Positions 23,871 through 34,862 of a DNA stretch of 64,000 bases are shown in pieces. Every line of letters starts with the position of its first letter. The stretch's first letter is position 1. This stretch comes from Massospora cicadina (Eukaryota; Entomophthoromycota; Entomophthoromycetes; Entomophthorales; Entomophthoraceae): assembly GCA_022478985.1 (NCBI GenBank), contig JAKSZP010017437.1:29168-93167 (forward strand). The letters are read 5' to 3'. Under the pieces are notes generated by a model, which searched no databases, was not told the DNA's origin, and saw only the letters and a program-made list of their open reading frames with translations. The position numbers and the translations under genes are program-made.

Positions 23871-24330
23871 AAAGTCTGTCTTAGTTTCTGCACCAGTGTT
23901 GTCCATGCCCAACTATGATAAGCCCTTCGTGGTTGAGACTGATGCTTCTGGATATGCACTTAAGGGTTTTATTGCAGAAGAGGGATGATAGTAGGCTTCA
24001 TCCCATAGCCTACTATTCCAAAAAGTTTATCCCTGCTGAATGTAACTACTCGATCTATGAAAATGAGATGCTGGCAATTGTTCAGACCCTTAAACACTGG
24101 CGACAGTACTTGTGTGGGGCAAAACATCCCATGAAGATCATGACTGACCATAAGAACCTGACATACTTCTTTACTCCGCGCCAGCTAAATCAGCGGCAAG
24201 CTATATGGGCCCTTACACTTGCTGTTTATGACCTGAAAATTGGATACAAGCCTGGGAAGGTTAATGTGGTCACAGATTCCCTAAGTCGTCGCCCTGACTT
24301 AATGCCTGCAGAAGGGGAGATCACAGAATA
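23871..24330 (+). pseudogene. RNase H domain (element F)
   Basis: VVETDASGYALKGFI at about 23,930-23,975 contains the first Asp. A frameshift at about 23,980 moves to another frame, which is then open through HPIAYYSKKFIPAECNYSIY, 'ENEMLAIVQTLKHW' (catalytic Glu), 'IMTDHKNLTYFFTPRQLNQR' (second Asp) and 'GKVNVVTDSLSRRPDL' near 24,300. Only one lesion breaks it. Confidence 0.85.
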
Positions 24331-24499
24331 TAACACACAGATTTTACTACTAACACGGAACCCAGTGGATCAGTTCTCTCACATGATTCTGGTGGGACGG
24401 GAAGATAATATTTTGAAAGCCCAGAAAGAAGATGCAATTTTTTAAGGTTTTAAGGCTGATCTGATTCAGGATTTAAATAGTGGATGGTACCTCAAGGAA

Positions 24500-25390
24500 T
24501 ACTCTCTGAAAGGACGTTTGGTTTGTTGGAAGAAATGCCTTTATGTGCCTAAAGGGTCTCAACAAATGGAAATATCACGTGAATACCATGACTCAGGAAT
24601 GGCTGGACATCCTGGATGAAATAAGATGGTAACTCTCATCCAGAGAACTTACCGCTGACCTGGGCTGGCTAGAGATGTTAGTAAGTACCTGGCTGGATGT
24701 GAGATTTGTGGGCGTATTAAGGCTAGGAGGGGCCATCCTGAAGGTCAGTTAGAACCGTTGAAGTTTTCTCATAAGCCCTGAGAATCAGTTACCCTAGATA
24801 TTGATCGTTGAGCTACCCCATTCTCAGGGGTATAATTCAGTTTTAGTGGTAGTTGACCTTTTCACAAAAATGGCTCACTTCATTCCTATGACCATCAATG
24901 TCACACCCAAAGAGACAGCCCAGCTATTTATAAAGAATGTTTTTTTATATCACGGAATACACAAGGAGGTTATCTCTGACAGAAGCCCACAGTTCACGTT
25001 ATGCTTTTGGAAGCAGGTTATGTCAGATCTTGGAATTAAGAGATGCCTGTCTACTGCATATCATCCCCAAACAGATGGACAAAATGGGCGGGTCAATCAG
25101 GTGATGGAGCAGTACTTGGGATGTTACGTGAATGCTGAACAGGATAATTGGGTTGAGCTGTTACCAATGGCCCAGTTTTGTTACAACAACATGGACCATG
25201 CCTCCATTGGAATGTAACCTTTTAAGTTTAACTATGGCTATGACGTGATTTTGGAACCACTGCCGACTACCAAAGTGAACAATCCATAAGGAAGAGAATT
25301 TCTGAAAGATTTTCATTAGACCCATGCATTATGCCAAGAAAATTTAGCTTGAGCAGTGCAGACCTACAAGGATTGTGCAGATAAAAAAAA
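24500..25390 (+). pseudogene. Integrase remnant with catalytic Glu-to-Gly change (element F)
   Basis: Zinc region: YHDSGMAGHPG (two His) near 24,580-24,615 and YLAGCEICGRIKARR (two Cys) near 24,690-24,730. Two TGA codons lie in this region. The core is open from 24,801: VVVDLFTKMAHFIP, then VISDRSPQFT (Asp, near 24,975) and TDGQNGRVNQVMEQYL near 25,072-25,120. The family has DGQTERVN, so the catalytic Glu is Gly (GGG at about 25,087). Confidence 0.85.
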
Positions 25391-25853
25391 AGAGTGCCTG
25401 GGAAGACGTTGAAAGTTGGGAGTGAAGTTTATTTGGATGCTCACAATGTTCCATTGGATGTAACATGCCAGAAATTAGCCCATCAGCGTGTTAGACTTTA
25501 TAAGGTAAAGGAGGTCATTGGGAAGGTTGCATACCATGTTGCTTTACCTGAAAAATGGAAAATTAATGATGTCTTTCATTTATCACTCTTGTACAAAAAG
25601 GATGGTAGTTCTTTACTCATCAGAAAGTTAAAAGCGCTGCCCCCCTCTGATTGAAAGTCTATATCCAGAGTATGAGGTAAAGGCTATCATTGGAAGACGT
25701 AAGCATTGTAGGACAATGCAATACCTGGTCAAGTGGGCTGGATATCCTGCAGAAGAGAGCACTTGGGAGCCTGAGGAGAACTTAAAGAATGAAGGCAATC
25801 TGTTAAAGAAATGGAATAAGAAGGCCTCGCAGGTAGCTTCATCTCTGGTGGGG
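25391..25853 (+). pseudogene. Integrase C-terminus and chromodomain (element F)
   Basis: The GPY/F-like part is open at 25,394-25,654 (RVRLYKVKEVIGKVAYHVAL, and 'KINDVFHLSLLYK'). After one frame change a chromodomain follows at about 25,660-25,850: YEVKAIIGRRKHCRTMQYLV, with the aromatic cage region KWAGYPAEESTWEPEENLKN. In chromoviruses this domain binds methylated histone H3 and steers insertion into silent chromatin. Confidence 0.9.
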
Positions 25854-25858
25854 GATGA
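25848..25858 (+). promoter_or_regulatory. Polypurine tract of element F
   Basis: GTGGGGGATGA directly before the 3' LTR, the place where plus-strand DNA synthesis is primed. Very similar to the tract of element D. Confidence 0.7.
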
Positions 25859-26600
25859 AGTCAGGGTAAAGCCTGGCATTAAAAAAATCCCTGAAATTTC
25901 AGGTACATATCATTAGATCAAGAGGATTTGTGCTGAAGTTAGATCGATTATTTGCATATCAATTCATAATTGTAATGGGTTTTATTCAATTATTCGCTTA
26001 AATTACCTTAATTGCAAGGATATTGAGTCGATTAATAGCACCAAAACAAATTTAAAATGAGATTGAGACAATTCCCACTGCTTTAGAAAATTACATGCAA
26101 GGCGCAATCCCATAAGCTCAAAAGAATTATAGTGCTCCGTTCAAAAATCAAAAAATCTTAAGAAAGACCAGGAAGTTGAAAGGGATATAAAACTAGACTA
26201 TTCAGATGGTTAGTCTTTGCAGTCAATAAAATATTATCATATGCTAAGCCCTCTAAGTACATATTTTATTATAGCAGTTACATATACTTTATAGTAAATA
26301 AGCTATACAATTTAACCAATTATTTCATAAAACTTATAACCATGGGTGCAGAAACACCTATACCTGAACAAATCCCTCTTCCATTACTTCCACGTCCAAA
26401 CATAGCTGTTGTACTGGCATTGACAGGAATGGGAATGGTTGAAGCAATTGTTCCTTCTTTGGGACTAAATTGCCCAATTGCCCTTGCCCTTCTCTATATG
26501 GTACGCACTGCCCCTTTGTTTTACTGGACCTTTAGCTCAGGGCTATAAAGTTCACGGCTTGCTAACACAAATCGTGATAAAGTAGTACCAGTCCCTGACA
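25859..26600 (+). repeat. 3' LTR of element F
   Basis: Direct repeat of 20,874-21,614. The first base is A instead of T. It contains the 68-codon frame 26,342-26,548 (MGAETPIPEQIPLPLLPRP...), the LTR part of the small hydrophobic ORF, which ends here at TAA. Confidence 0.9.
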
Positions 26601-26605
26601 CCTTG

Positions 26606-27103
26606 CCCTTAAATGAGCAAGTAGTTTATGAAGGTCAAGAATCGTCACCTAATTAAACTTCACTTTGGTATCAAATATTGCAACACTTAAGCTATCTAAA
26701 AATGGGAAGCCAAAGATACAGAAGCCTTTTCAAAGATATTACTATGGCTTGTCATCTTTACTGTATGATGGAAGAAAGTCCTGAAAGAGGAGGACTTAGG
26801 CGCCCTATATGCCACAGGGCACCAAGCATCCTATAGATATAGAAACTACTAACTAATAGAGATCATTGTATTTTCCTCTATAATTTTTATACTTATTTTA
26901 CATTTCTTAAAATAGTTATGATAAAAATTAATGTACCCCAGAATAGTTTCCAACAATTGGATCCTGCAAAAGAGAAAGTGCCTCGCCATTACCTCTCTAC
27001 ACCCATTCCTCTCTTCAGTACCATCCCAAAGAATCTTAAGACATCCGTTATTTATTTCTCCTGAAACCTATAAATCCTAAGATTGTCTTTTCACTTGTGT
27101 AAA
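26606..27103 (+). repeat. 5' LTR of element C, right part (after insertion F)
   Basis: Continues the C LTR and aligns with about 56,370-56,880. Shared blocks include GCCACAGGGCACCAAG, CCAACAATTGGA and CTCTACACCCA. The exact end before the primer-binding site is uncertain. Confidence 0.75.
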
Positions 27104-27113
27104 AGCCAAGGCG

Positions 27114-27132
27114 TGGTGCTCACTAATGGGGG
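27114..27132 (+). promoter_or_regulatory. Primer-binding site of element C
   Basis: TGGTGCTCACTAATGGGGG, two mismatches to the site of elements 2 and D. Confidence 0.7.
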
Positions 27133-27139
27133 TCAAGTT

Positions 27140-27950
27140 TTAACTAGTGAAAACGTCAATCACAAACCATGGAAATAAATATATTAAAACTTCCCTCCCT
27201 CAAAAGAGGAGTGGAGCATTTCTGATGGATCATACTTCTTAAATTGAGGTATAAACTTTAAAAACCAGAAAATCTAGAATTCCAAGCTACATCTGAATAG
27301 ACTATACCTGTGCCAGATCAAAGTCAGTTCTACCTCCAAGCTGCAGCATAGCTAACACCATTCAGCAACTCCTAGATTTAACCTATCCTTTGAGGGGCAA
27401 TATAATTGTTTGCGTGCTACCACAGTCCTCTATTATATGTAGAGACTCTATGTCAGCTACCTTAGCAAGTAATGATCTGGTCAGTGAGGCGGAACCCTAC
27501 TGACGCCAGTTTGTACATCCTGCCCTTTACCATCTCCTCCAACTAATGGGACTACACTACCATGAGATATTACACCAGCTAGTATTGATGCAGGGCCTCT
27601 AAACTTTGATGGATTTTAAGGATGCTTCTTTTTACGTTTAGATATTTGTTTAGCAATTAAGGATATTTGTCACTATTAAAGATTTTCAGAACCAAGTTGC
27701 CTTGCTGGATTATTGATTTTCTGGATACATGGAGACAACCTCATTCAGCAACTAAAAGGTGTGGTACACAAGGTATGCAAGTATATATACTGTACCTCAT
27801 CAGAAGCTACCGTTTAGACCCAGGCTCTGTAATTGGCACTAGTGCACAGTTGAATTAAGTGTTAGCTTTGCTCAATCAAGTGCAGTGCAGAACTGCCGCC
27901 ATTAATGAAGGGCTACAAGTACCACAGGGTCCTTCCAGAGCTGATGGTTC
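27140..27950 (+). pseudogene. Element C leader and start of gag
   Basis: The last part reads LNQVQCRTAAINEGLQVPQG and then 'PSRADGS' up to the B insertion. Across the insertion the text continues at 34,863 with 'EGFKSPKGPKGT', so B struck the Gly/Pro-rich part of gag that corresponds to the (Gly-Pro-X)5 stretch of element 2. No intact frame is present. Confidence 0.6.
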
Positions 27951-28589
27951 TGTTGATTTAATCAGATTATGCTTTTTACAATGTGTCCTGATACTAGTAA
28001 ATTAGTCAAGAATTATTTTCAACATAATTAATTTGTGTCAATGTCTTGTAGGCATTTGTGGAGGAAGTTCCAACATAGCATTAGCCCATTCAGAGCTATT
28101 TTGATGAGGGAAGGCTTCTGAGGAGGGAGCTCCGAGTTAACATTTAACTTTAAATTGATAATTAAAATTTCATAATTTATTGAGGATGATCCCTGATAAT
28201 TTTAGCTCAAGGTCAGAATTGCCTAGCCTTGAAATTGAGTCAAAGGAAGTTATGACCAATAGAATGCCAAAGTGGCAGGGCAATGAATAAAAGCTAAACT
28301 CTAGTGACTGAAGAAATGATACCAATAGAAGGGCACTAAGTTGCCAAAGGATGATATCTAAATGAAAAATTACTCCATGATAAATTATCTTGTTCTTGGT
28401 TGTACTAGATTTTACTAGTAAATGATTTTAGTTTTTGTAGGACGAAAGTGCCTAAATACTATACTGAACAAAGGTCAAGTTTTAGCTGAACCTTTATCAA
28501 CTCAGATTTGTGTCCCTGTTATTATACAGGGAAGTAGTATTAGTTGTGTAAAACCCACCGCAAACCTGTATAATGACCGCTTTTCAACA
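27951..28589 (+). repeat. 5' LTR of element B
   Basis: Starts TGTTGATTTAATCAGATT and ends CTTTTCAACA. Matches 34,222-34,857 with many shared blocks, e.g. GCACTAAGTTGCCAAAGGAT and CTTGTTCTTGGTTGTACTAG. Confidence 0.9.
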
Positions 28590-28591
28590 AG

Positions 28592-28610
28592 TAGCGCTCA
28601 CTACAGGGGG
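28592..28610 (+). promoter_or_regulatory. Primer-binding site of element B
   Basis: TAGCGCTCACTACAGGGGG, two bases after the LTR; two changes from the site of D. 16 or 17 of the bases are the common form. Confidence 0.8.
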
Positions 28611-28829
28611 TTTCTCTTGGCTGACGTTGCCCTTAAGTTATTGAGTTAAGAGAAGGATTGGGGTACCATTGAGTGAAGGGGGCAGTGGCCAAGTTGAGCC
28701 TGAATAGGGCATAACCATCTAAGTTGCAGACTTAGAATACATGGGAATGGAATCTACAGTGACATGTTTGAATCAATCCACTATCTCATAAAAAGCAGAA
28801 TAAAGAGGGTAAAGAAGAAGCGCGAAGCT

Positions 28830-30140
28830 GTAACTGTTAGTCAGTGACCTGAAACCCACAGCCAAGCTGAAGTTAAGGGAATTTATAATTATTTATCCAG
28901 ACTTGAAGTTAAAGTTTTAGACTCCATCTCCCTTAAGCATGGAGAGGAATTGACGGACTGAGTTGCTTCAATGGAGGGTATTATGATTAAGCAGGGTTCA
29001 TACTTGATTGAAGCACAAGGCCAAGTCATTATGCTAGTGAAAAACTTAGACATTAGTACCAATAAAATCCGCCAACTTACCAAAAAATTGGAGGAACTAT
29101 GATAGAAGTACCAAAAGTTGAAGGCATGGAAATCCGGCCATAAGAAATGGGAAAAGACCATCGCCAATTTTGTATCTAAGTCAGAAGGGGACACTGGCCA
29201 AAGTCATGAGGATCTCAAAAAGCGGATCTGTTTTATTCAAAAAAGTTCATGTCCAGGGATGACAGTCCCACTCATTCTGTCACAAACTCAACTAAAGGCG
29301 CCTGGAACCATGACAGCTTACCCAGTACAGCGCTTCCCCTATTCAGTAAACCACTGGCTGACAGAAAAAAGTTGGCAGAAATCCCTCTGAGGACATTAAT
29401 TTCAGTTAAATCTAAAACTTTCAGAGTTTCAAGAAAATAATATACCACGTTCTTCAAGTTGTTCAAAATGGCCATGGTGGGATGTGGAGATCACCAAAAG
29501 GCGGTTACCATGGTCAACTGCCTTGAAATGGTGAGCTATAATCTCGTTTTACCATATTTAAACACCAGAAAATGGACTTATGAATAAGCAAAGAGTGCAA
29601 CATAGGGAGAAGTTGGCGGTCTGGAACACTCCGCCAACCAAAAACAGTAGTTCTTATGCACTAAGTTCCAAAAAGATGTGTCTATGAAAGCCTTTTCTAA
29701 CCAAAACTTATCAGAAGAACAGATCTTTACTAGTGTGGGAGTGTTGGCCAATTTTGACGCCTGGACTGCTATGAAATTGGTGCTGCAAGGACATAAAGAG
29801 CTGAATCTGGCCATCTCCACGTTGACTATGGATGTCAAGGCAGCTCAAATGGTCGAACTTTTGCAAACTTGTGGGCCATCTTTGATGACCCCAACAAGAG
29901 CTTTTTCAATACCAATACTGGCCATTTGGGGTGTGAGGAGAAATCCCCCAATAAAAATCAAGCGGTAGCTAATCCTGAAGGTTGAGTTAGCTCGTTTAAT
30001 AAAAACTTCAAAAAAGCAATGTAAGAAATCAAAATATCTGCTACAAGTGCGGAAGTATGACCATATTTCAAAATTCTGCCGCACTAAGCCTGAAAATGTT
30101 AATATGGTTGTCTCTGCTGACACAAAACTATCCTGCATTA
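28830..30140 (+). pseudogene. Gag remnant with coiled coil and broken zinc knuckle (element B)
   Basis: The N-terminal part is helical and heptad-like: YNYLSRLEVKVLDSISLKHG (about 28,887-28,945), 'VIMLVKNLDIST' and 'KIRQLTKKLEEL' (about 29,025-29,100). A capsid-like stretch is read at 29,678-29,890 (MSMKAFSNQNLSEEQIFTSV...). A nucleocapsid knuckle at about 30,041-30,085 is split by a frameshift: CYKCG in one frame, KYDHISKFC in another. Element D has the same order of parts. Confidence 0.75.
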
Positions 30141-30179
30141 TAGAAGATCAGGCAGAGTAGATGTGGAACAGTCTATATC

Positions 30180-31500
30180 CGCCTTCACTAATGTTCCTCT
30201 GAGTGAATTTTTTTCATTTACTCGCTTGCAAGAAAAGACCTCCAAGCCTGAAATGGTCAAAAAAAGTGGCGCGACCATCCTTATATAAGCTGTATGCCCT
30301 GGCAGCGCACATGGAGGGCAAAAATACTTTATATTATGTTAAAGTTCAATCCCCATGGCCACCATCAAGTAATAATTCCCTGAAGCAGATAAACAGCTTT
30401 TGCATTATTCAGTTCACAAATGATGCCGCCATTATTTGAGTAAAAATATATATTCCTAATCTGAATGCACTTATGCCAATATTTGGGTGAATCAAGTAAA
30501 ACCTTGAGCCATCATTGATAAGGGGGACACAACTAATATGTTTCTATGAAATTACTGAAGAAGTTAAGGCTTGACTCCAACTTAGATCATTATAAGGTTT
30601 ACAGGATGGCGGACCTATATACCACTACACCTCAAGGTGCCTATAAAGCATTGCCTTTACCATTTGGATCCCTTCTTTCTACTGCACCGGCCATATTCCT
30701 GCCTAATTAGAATTACAAATTATTGATTGTCGCTGACTTCATGCAACAGCATGGGGTCCAATGCAATTTTTCAAACAATACACTCAAAATTTTGGGGCAA
30801 ACTTTGCCTCTGTTCTACCACCAGAAAGTGGAACCATCTCCAATTAAGAGAAATGACTATTAGTTTGGTCATTGCATATGGGATCAGTTCCATAAATTAT
30901 TGACATGCTGAAAAATGATCCCAGGTGCCATTGGCTCAAATTGAAGAATGTTAATGGATTCTTTTGAGAGCTCAAATGCCGACAGTTTATGAATTTCAGG
31001 AACTGTGCATCATCATAACTGGATTTACCTTAGATATTCCTGACTATCTGTATGGCAAAATTCATGCACCATGTGAAAAAGACTGAACTGAACCCTATGT
31101 AGCACATGAGATTTTAATCCCCAGACACAGAGAAATTCAAGTACTGGTTGCTAACCTTTTGGATAGGCTAATACAGATAGAAAAGACCCAAGTAGTCGCC
31201 TCTATTAAAGATGTTCTAGTATTAAACTTTTATCTTATGACGCCTTTGATAAGTTAAATGAATTAGGATTTCCCAATGATCCAGAATCCCGGCAATCCTT
31301 GCTGTATTCGTCAGAAAAAACCGATGGGGATCTCAGAAGAACAAAAGGACCATGTCTCAAATTATTTGAACCAATTATGGAGTTTCGTGCAAGACAAGTA
31401 TGCCCTCATGTGTGCCAAAATAAAGTTCATAAGGTCGATGTCAGAGATCAACTGCCAATTTGTATGTGACTAATTTGACGTTTGCAGGAAAGTGAGGTGA
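30180..31500 (+). pseudogene. Protease and linker remnant (element B)
   Basis: AIIDKGDTTNMF near 30,506-30,540 aligns with AIIDSGAPINIV of element D, so the Asp is kept but the Ser of the active site is Lys. ILGQTLPLFYHQKVEP near 30,793-30,835 matches ILGQMLPLIYHQKGIP of D and marks the end of the protease. The linker to RT follows, in several frames. Confidence 0.65.
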
Positions 31501-32260
31501 TAGTTGCCAAAGAAGCTGCTAAGATACACAAATATTGGTTGATGGTCCCATCCTAAAGCCCTTAGGTGAGTCCAATTTTAATTGTAAAAAAGAAGGATGT
31601 ATCCAACCAGGTTATTATAGATTATTGCCAGCTGGATAAAATAACAAAAAAGGAATCATAACGCTTCCACAGATTAACAACGCTCTTGATCATCTGAGAG
31701 GGACTCAATTCTTTTTGGCGATGGATCTCATATCCAGTACTAGAAAATTGACCTACCTAAAGAGGATCAAAATTTTTTTTAATTATTACTGCAATGGACT
31801 ATATCAGCTGATGCAAATGCTCCAAGGTCTTTGTAATTTGCTGTGACATTCCAATGTGCAATGAATACTGTGTTAGGCAATCTGAAGCTGTCATTCATCC
31901 TTGTCTACTTAGATGATATCAATGTTTGTAGTCACACCTTAACAAGTTACATTAAAAACTTAGAGGAAGTTTATTAAGATTAGTGATGGAAAATCTGAAA
32001 ATAAAGCTGTGGAAATGTCATCTTTTCGAAATAAAGTTGAATACCTGAGGTTCATTGTCAACGCTAATGGGCTAAGCCCTCAAAAACCCTATTGTTGAGG
32101 CAATTCAGGCCATTTCCCAACCAACGAATGTTTGCAATGTGCAGGTATTTTTGAAAATGGTCGGCTATTATTATCAACTCATTAAGAATTTTTCTTCTAT
32201 CACTGAGCCTCTTTTTTAGCTGTTTAAGGATTCCAAGAAATAATTGTATGGAATAAAAAG
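31501..32260 (+). pseudogene. Reverse transcriptase remnant (element B)
   Basis: SPILIVKKKDVSNQVIIDYC at about 31,570-31,628 is the fingers motif. A degraded 'FFLAMDLISS' lies near 31,712, 'CNEYCV'-type sequence near 31,858, and the catalytic box VYLDDINVCSHT near 31,905-31,940. 'FLKMVGYYYQLIKNFSSITE' (about 32,151-32,205) ends the thumb. Confidence 0.8.
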
Positions 32261-32720
32261 AACCAGGACTCTTTTGACACCCTTATGGTATATATAATGA
32301 TGTAACCAATATTGCAATATCTGATTTTTGATTGACCTTTCACTATTTGAACTTATTAATCCTTGATGGTAATTGGTGCTTATTGAGTAAGGTAGACAAA
32401 TTTGGTGATTGACACCCAGTAGCATATGTGAGTCATACCATTAGTATGCAGGAGTGAAACCATATTGTGATTGAGCAGAAATACTTGCGGTAATAAGCCT
32501 GTAAGCATTTTAGGGTATATATTTTAAGGCCCATTTTAATTTGGTAATTAATCATTCCTCGCTGAGATGGCTGCATAACCTAAAAGAGCATGAAAGGAGG
32601 TTGATCCGATGGGCTTTAAAGCTACAAGCATATGACTTTATGATTATACACCAAGCGGGGACCATGCATTAATATTCCAATGTATCGTTGCAATTACCTT
32701 CAATTTTAATTTTGCAAATT
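32261..32720 (+). pseudogene. RNase H remnant (element B)
   Basis: The first half is very degraded. The second half reads LVINHSSLRWLHNLKEHERR near 32,545-32,603 and 'LIRWALKLQAYDFMIIHQAG' near 32,604-32,660, matching element D almost word for word. Confidence 0.75.
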
Positions 32721-32889
32721 GAAGCAGATGCATTTATGAGAAGATTCTTAGTGGGGATATTGAGGACCAGCTATCTAGATTCAGTAAGCCCTCAACAAAG
32801 CAATGGAAACATGTATATTATCAAGGGACAATTATTTAAAATCGCCAGGGTAAAAATCCCTAATGTATCCAAGAGCATCCAAGCTCACT

Positions 32890-33920
32890 GTGATTGTTAC
32901 CGCAGCTCATAACATAACTGGCCATGGGACCTACAGAAAACTCTGGAACAGGTTCAATGGGAGCACTAATGAAAAACCTTTTTTAAACGTCGTGGAACAC
33001 CTTGGTTGTTGTGATATGTCAGGCACACAAGCCCTTTAAGAAAGCTACTAATTTCTGGCTAGTGGAGCCTAGGTTTGCATTACATACTGTATCCATCGAC
33101 GTTGTAAGCTGTTGATCCTGAGTACTGAGAAAATATGATATGTCACCATAGCAAACAACCGCTTTAAACAGTAGGTAGAGATGCGGGCTATAGCTAAAGT
33201 AGATGCCAGAAGTACTGCTAAGCTCATAATGAAGTAGTTTTTTAATTGCATGGCTGCCTTCAGGTTACTTTAATGGATAATGGCTGCGACTTTACCATGC
33301 ATAATATCCCAAAAATTAAATGAGTTAAATAAATTTGGTGAGTACTGATGACGCCTTACCATACAGAGACCAAAGGTATGGTTGAACTAGTAAATGTTAA
33401 TATTGGTGCTACTTTGGAGAAGCTTGACACTGAGAAACCTTACAGCAGGTTAACGTATCTTTCAGCAGTAACTTTTGCCTATAGTTTAAGAAATCATTAG
33501 TCAATGGGGAAAACCCCTTTTATTTTCTTTAAAGGAGTCTGGCTGGTTTGACCCATAATTTATATTCTGTGATTGAACCAAGTTTTTAATTGACACCTCT
33601 CCAATATTTGAAGAAAATGATGAAAGTCCTGATCAGGTTACAGTCTTCCACCTATGTCAATACTCTCAAGTGGAAGCTTAAGTCAAAAGAATATGAGGAT
33701 GCTAAAAGGCAGCTTTCATGACTTTTTTAATTGGCAAAAAGGTTAATTATTTGGATTCCATGGTTCTGGACGCTGAAATAAGCTAGACCAGTTATGTATT
33801 GGTCCTTTTGAAGTCATTGATAAGTCAGCATTAGATGCCTGCACAAATAAAGAACCTTACGATGATAATATAGTGAAATAAGTGCATGCCAAGTTCTTAC
33901 AAGCATGCCAATAATTAACC
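32890..33920 (+). pseudogene. Integrase remnant (element B)
   Basis: The zinc region is read as AHNITGHGTYRKLWNRF near 32,905-32,955. Core: 'SIDVV' near 33,096, TLMDNGCDFTMHNIPKI near 33,270-33,320 (Asp) and ETKGMVELVNVNIGATLEKL near 33,366-33,425 (Glu kept). 'AYSLRNH' and 'GKTPF' follow. The C-terminal 'PVMYWSFxSH' region near 33,790 is frameshifted. Confidence 0.8.
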
Positions 33921-34210
33921 ATATGGTTGGGATCATGTTGACATTATTTTGTGTCAAATTCTACTAGTATCTCAGATGGTTGTTCAGCGTTTTAGGCAAT
34001 TCCTAATGCAATTAAACTCCTTGGTAATGATTTCTGATCCCTTCAATTGATGCTCTGTTTTATTTTTCTCAGCTACTAATGCCGTTAGTGCTCCTAACTT
34101 TTTTATATTTTATTGATGATCACCACAATTGGATTTCTGCCACCTCTAGGATGCTTGGGTCAGGAAAAGGTAATTGCGTTAGAAGACATGTCAGAAGAAG
34201 ATAATCTGGT

Positions 34211-34221
34211 TAAGTAGGGAA
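34211..34221 (+). promoter_or_regulatory. Polypurine tract of element B
   Basis: TAAGTAGGGAA immediately before the 3' LTR. Confidence 0.55.
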
Positions 34222-34857
34222 TGTATTGGGAATTTAACCAGATTGTGTTTTTCCAATGTGTTCCAATAAACTAGTGATTTGGTTAAAGATTCTAATATAT
34301 TTATTAGTGTTAACGACTTGTAGGTTTTCTAGAGTAAGCTCTAACATAACATTTGACCATTCAGAGCTATGTTGATGATTTTAGGTTTCTGAGGAGGGAG
34401 GTCTGAGTTAAAATTTATGATTAATTTGACTATTAGGCTTCCTTAACTTATTGGGGATGATCCCTGATATTTTACCATATTGAGGGCAGGATCTCCTAGC
34501 CTGGGAAATTAAGTCAAAGAAAGTTCTGACCAATGGCATGTAGAAGCTGCAGGACAATGAATTAAAGCTAAACTAGTGAATGAGGCAAGGATACCAATAG
34601 GTGGGCACTAAGTTGCCAAAGGATGATATCTAGATGAAAATATTTCCCTAATAATCATCTTGTTCTTGGTTGTACTAGATTTTACTGTAAAAGGTTATAG
34701 TTTTTGTAGGACGGAAGTGCCTAAATACTATAGTGAACAAAGGTCACGTTTTAACTGAACCTCTATCAGCTCAGCTTTGAGATCCTGTTATTATACAGGG
34801 AGCTGTATTAGTTGGGGAAAAACCTTCATGAACCTGTAATATGGCCACTTTTCAACA
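34222..34857 (+). repeat. 3' LTR of element B
   Basis: Begins TGTATTGGGAATTTAACC and ends CTTTTCAACA; direct repeat of 27,951-28,589. Confidence 0.9.
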
Positions 34858-34862
34858 TGTTC

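Larger units (their letters stand above)
20874..26600 (+). mobile_element. Element F: Gypsy chromovirus with C-terminal chromodomain, inserted in the C 5' LTR
   Basis: Two LTRs of about 741 and 742 bp, with 7-bp terminal inverted repeats TGTCAGG/CCTGACA in consensus, flank a small LTR-crossing frame, gag, protease, RT, RNase H, integrase and a chromodomain. The order and chromodomain place it among chromoviruses, and the wording is like fungal ones. Flanking bases CCTCT and CCTTG are a decayed 5-bp target duplication. In the intact C LTR the same place reads CCTATACCCTTAAATG. Confidence 0.9.
27951..34857 (+). mobile_element. Element B: Gypsy element inserted in the gag of C
   Basis: LTRs of 639 and 636 bp, a primer-binding site and a complete but broken gag-pol. 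Flanks GGTTC (27,946-27,950) and TGTTC (34,858-34,862) form a 5-bp target duplication with one mismatch. Domain wording and LTR ends (TGTTG...ACA) are close to element D, so B and D are related families. Confidence 0.9.
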
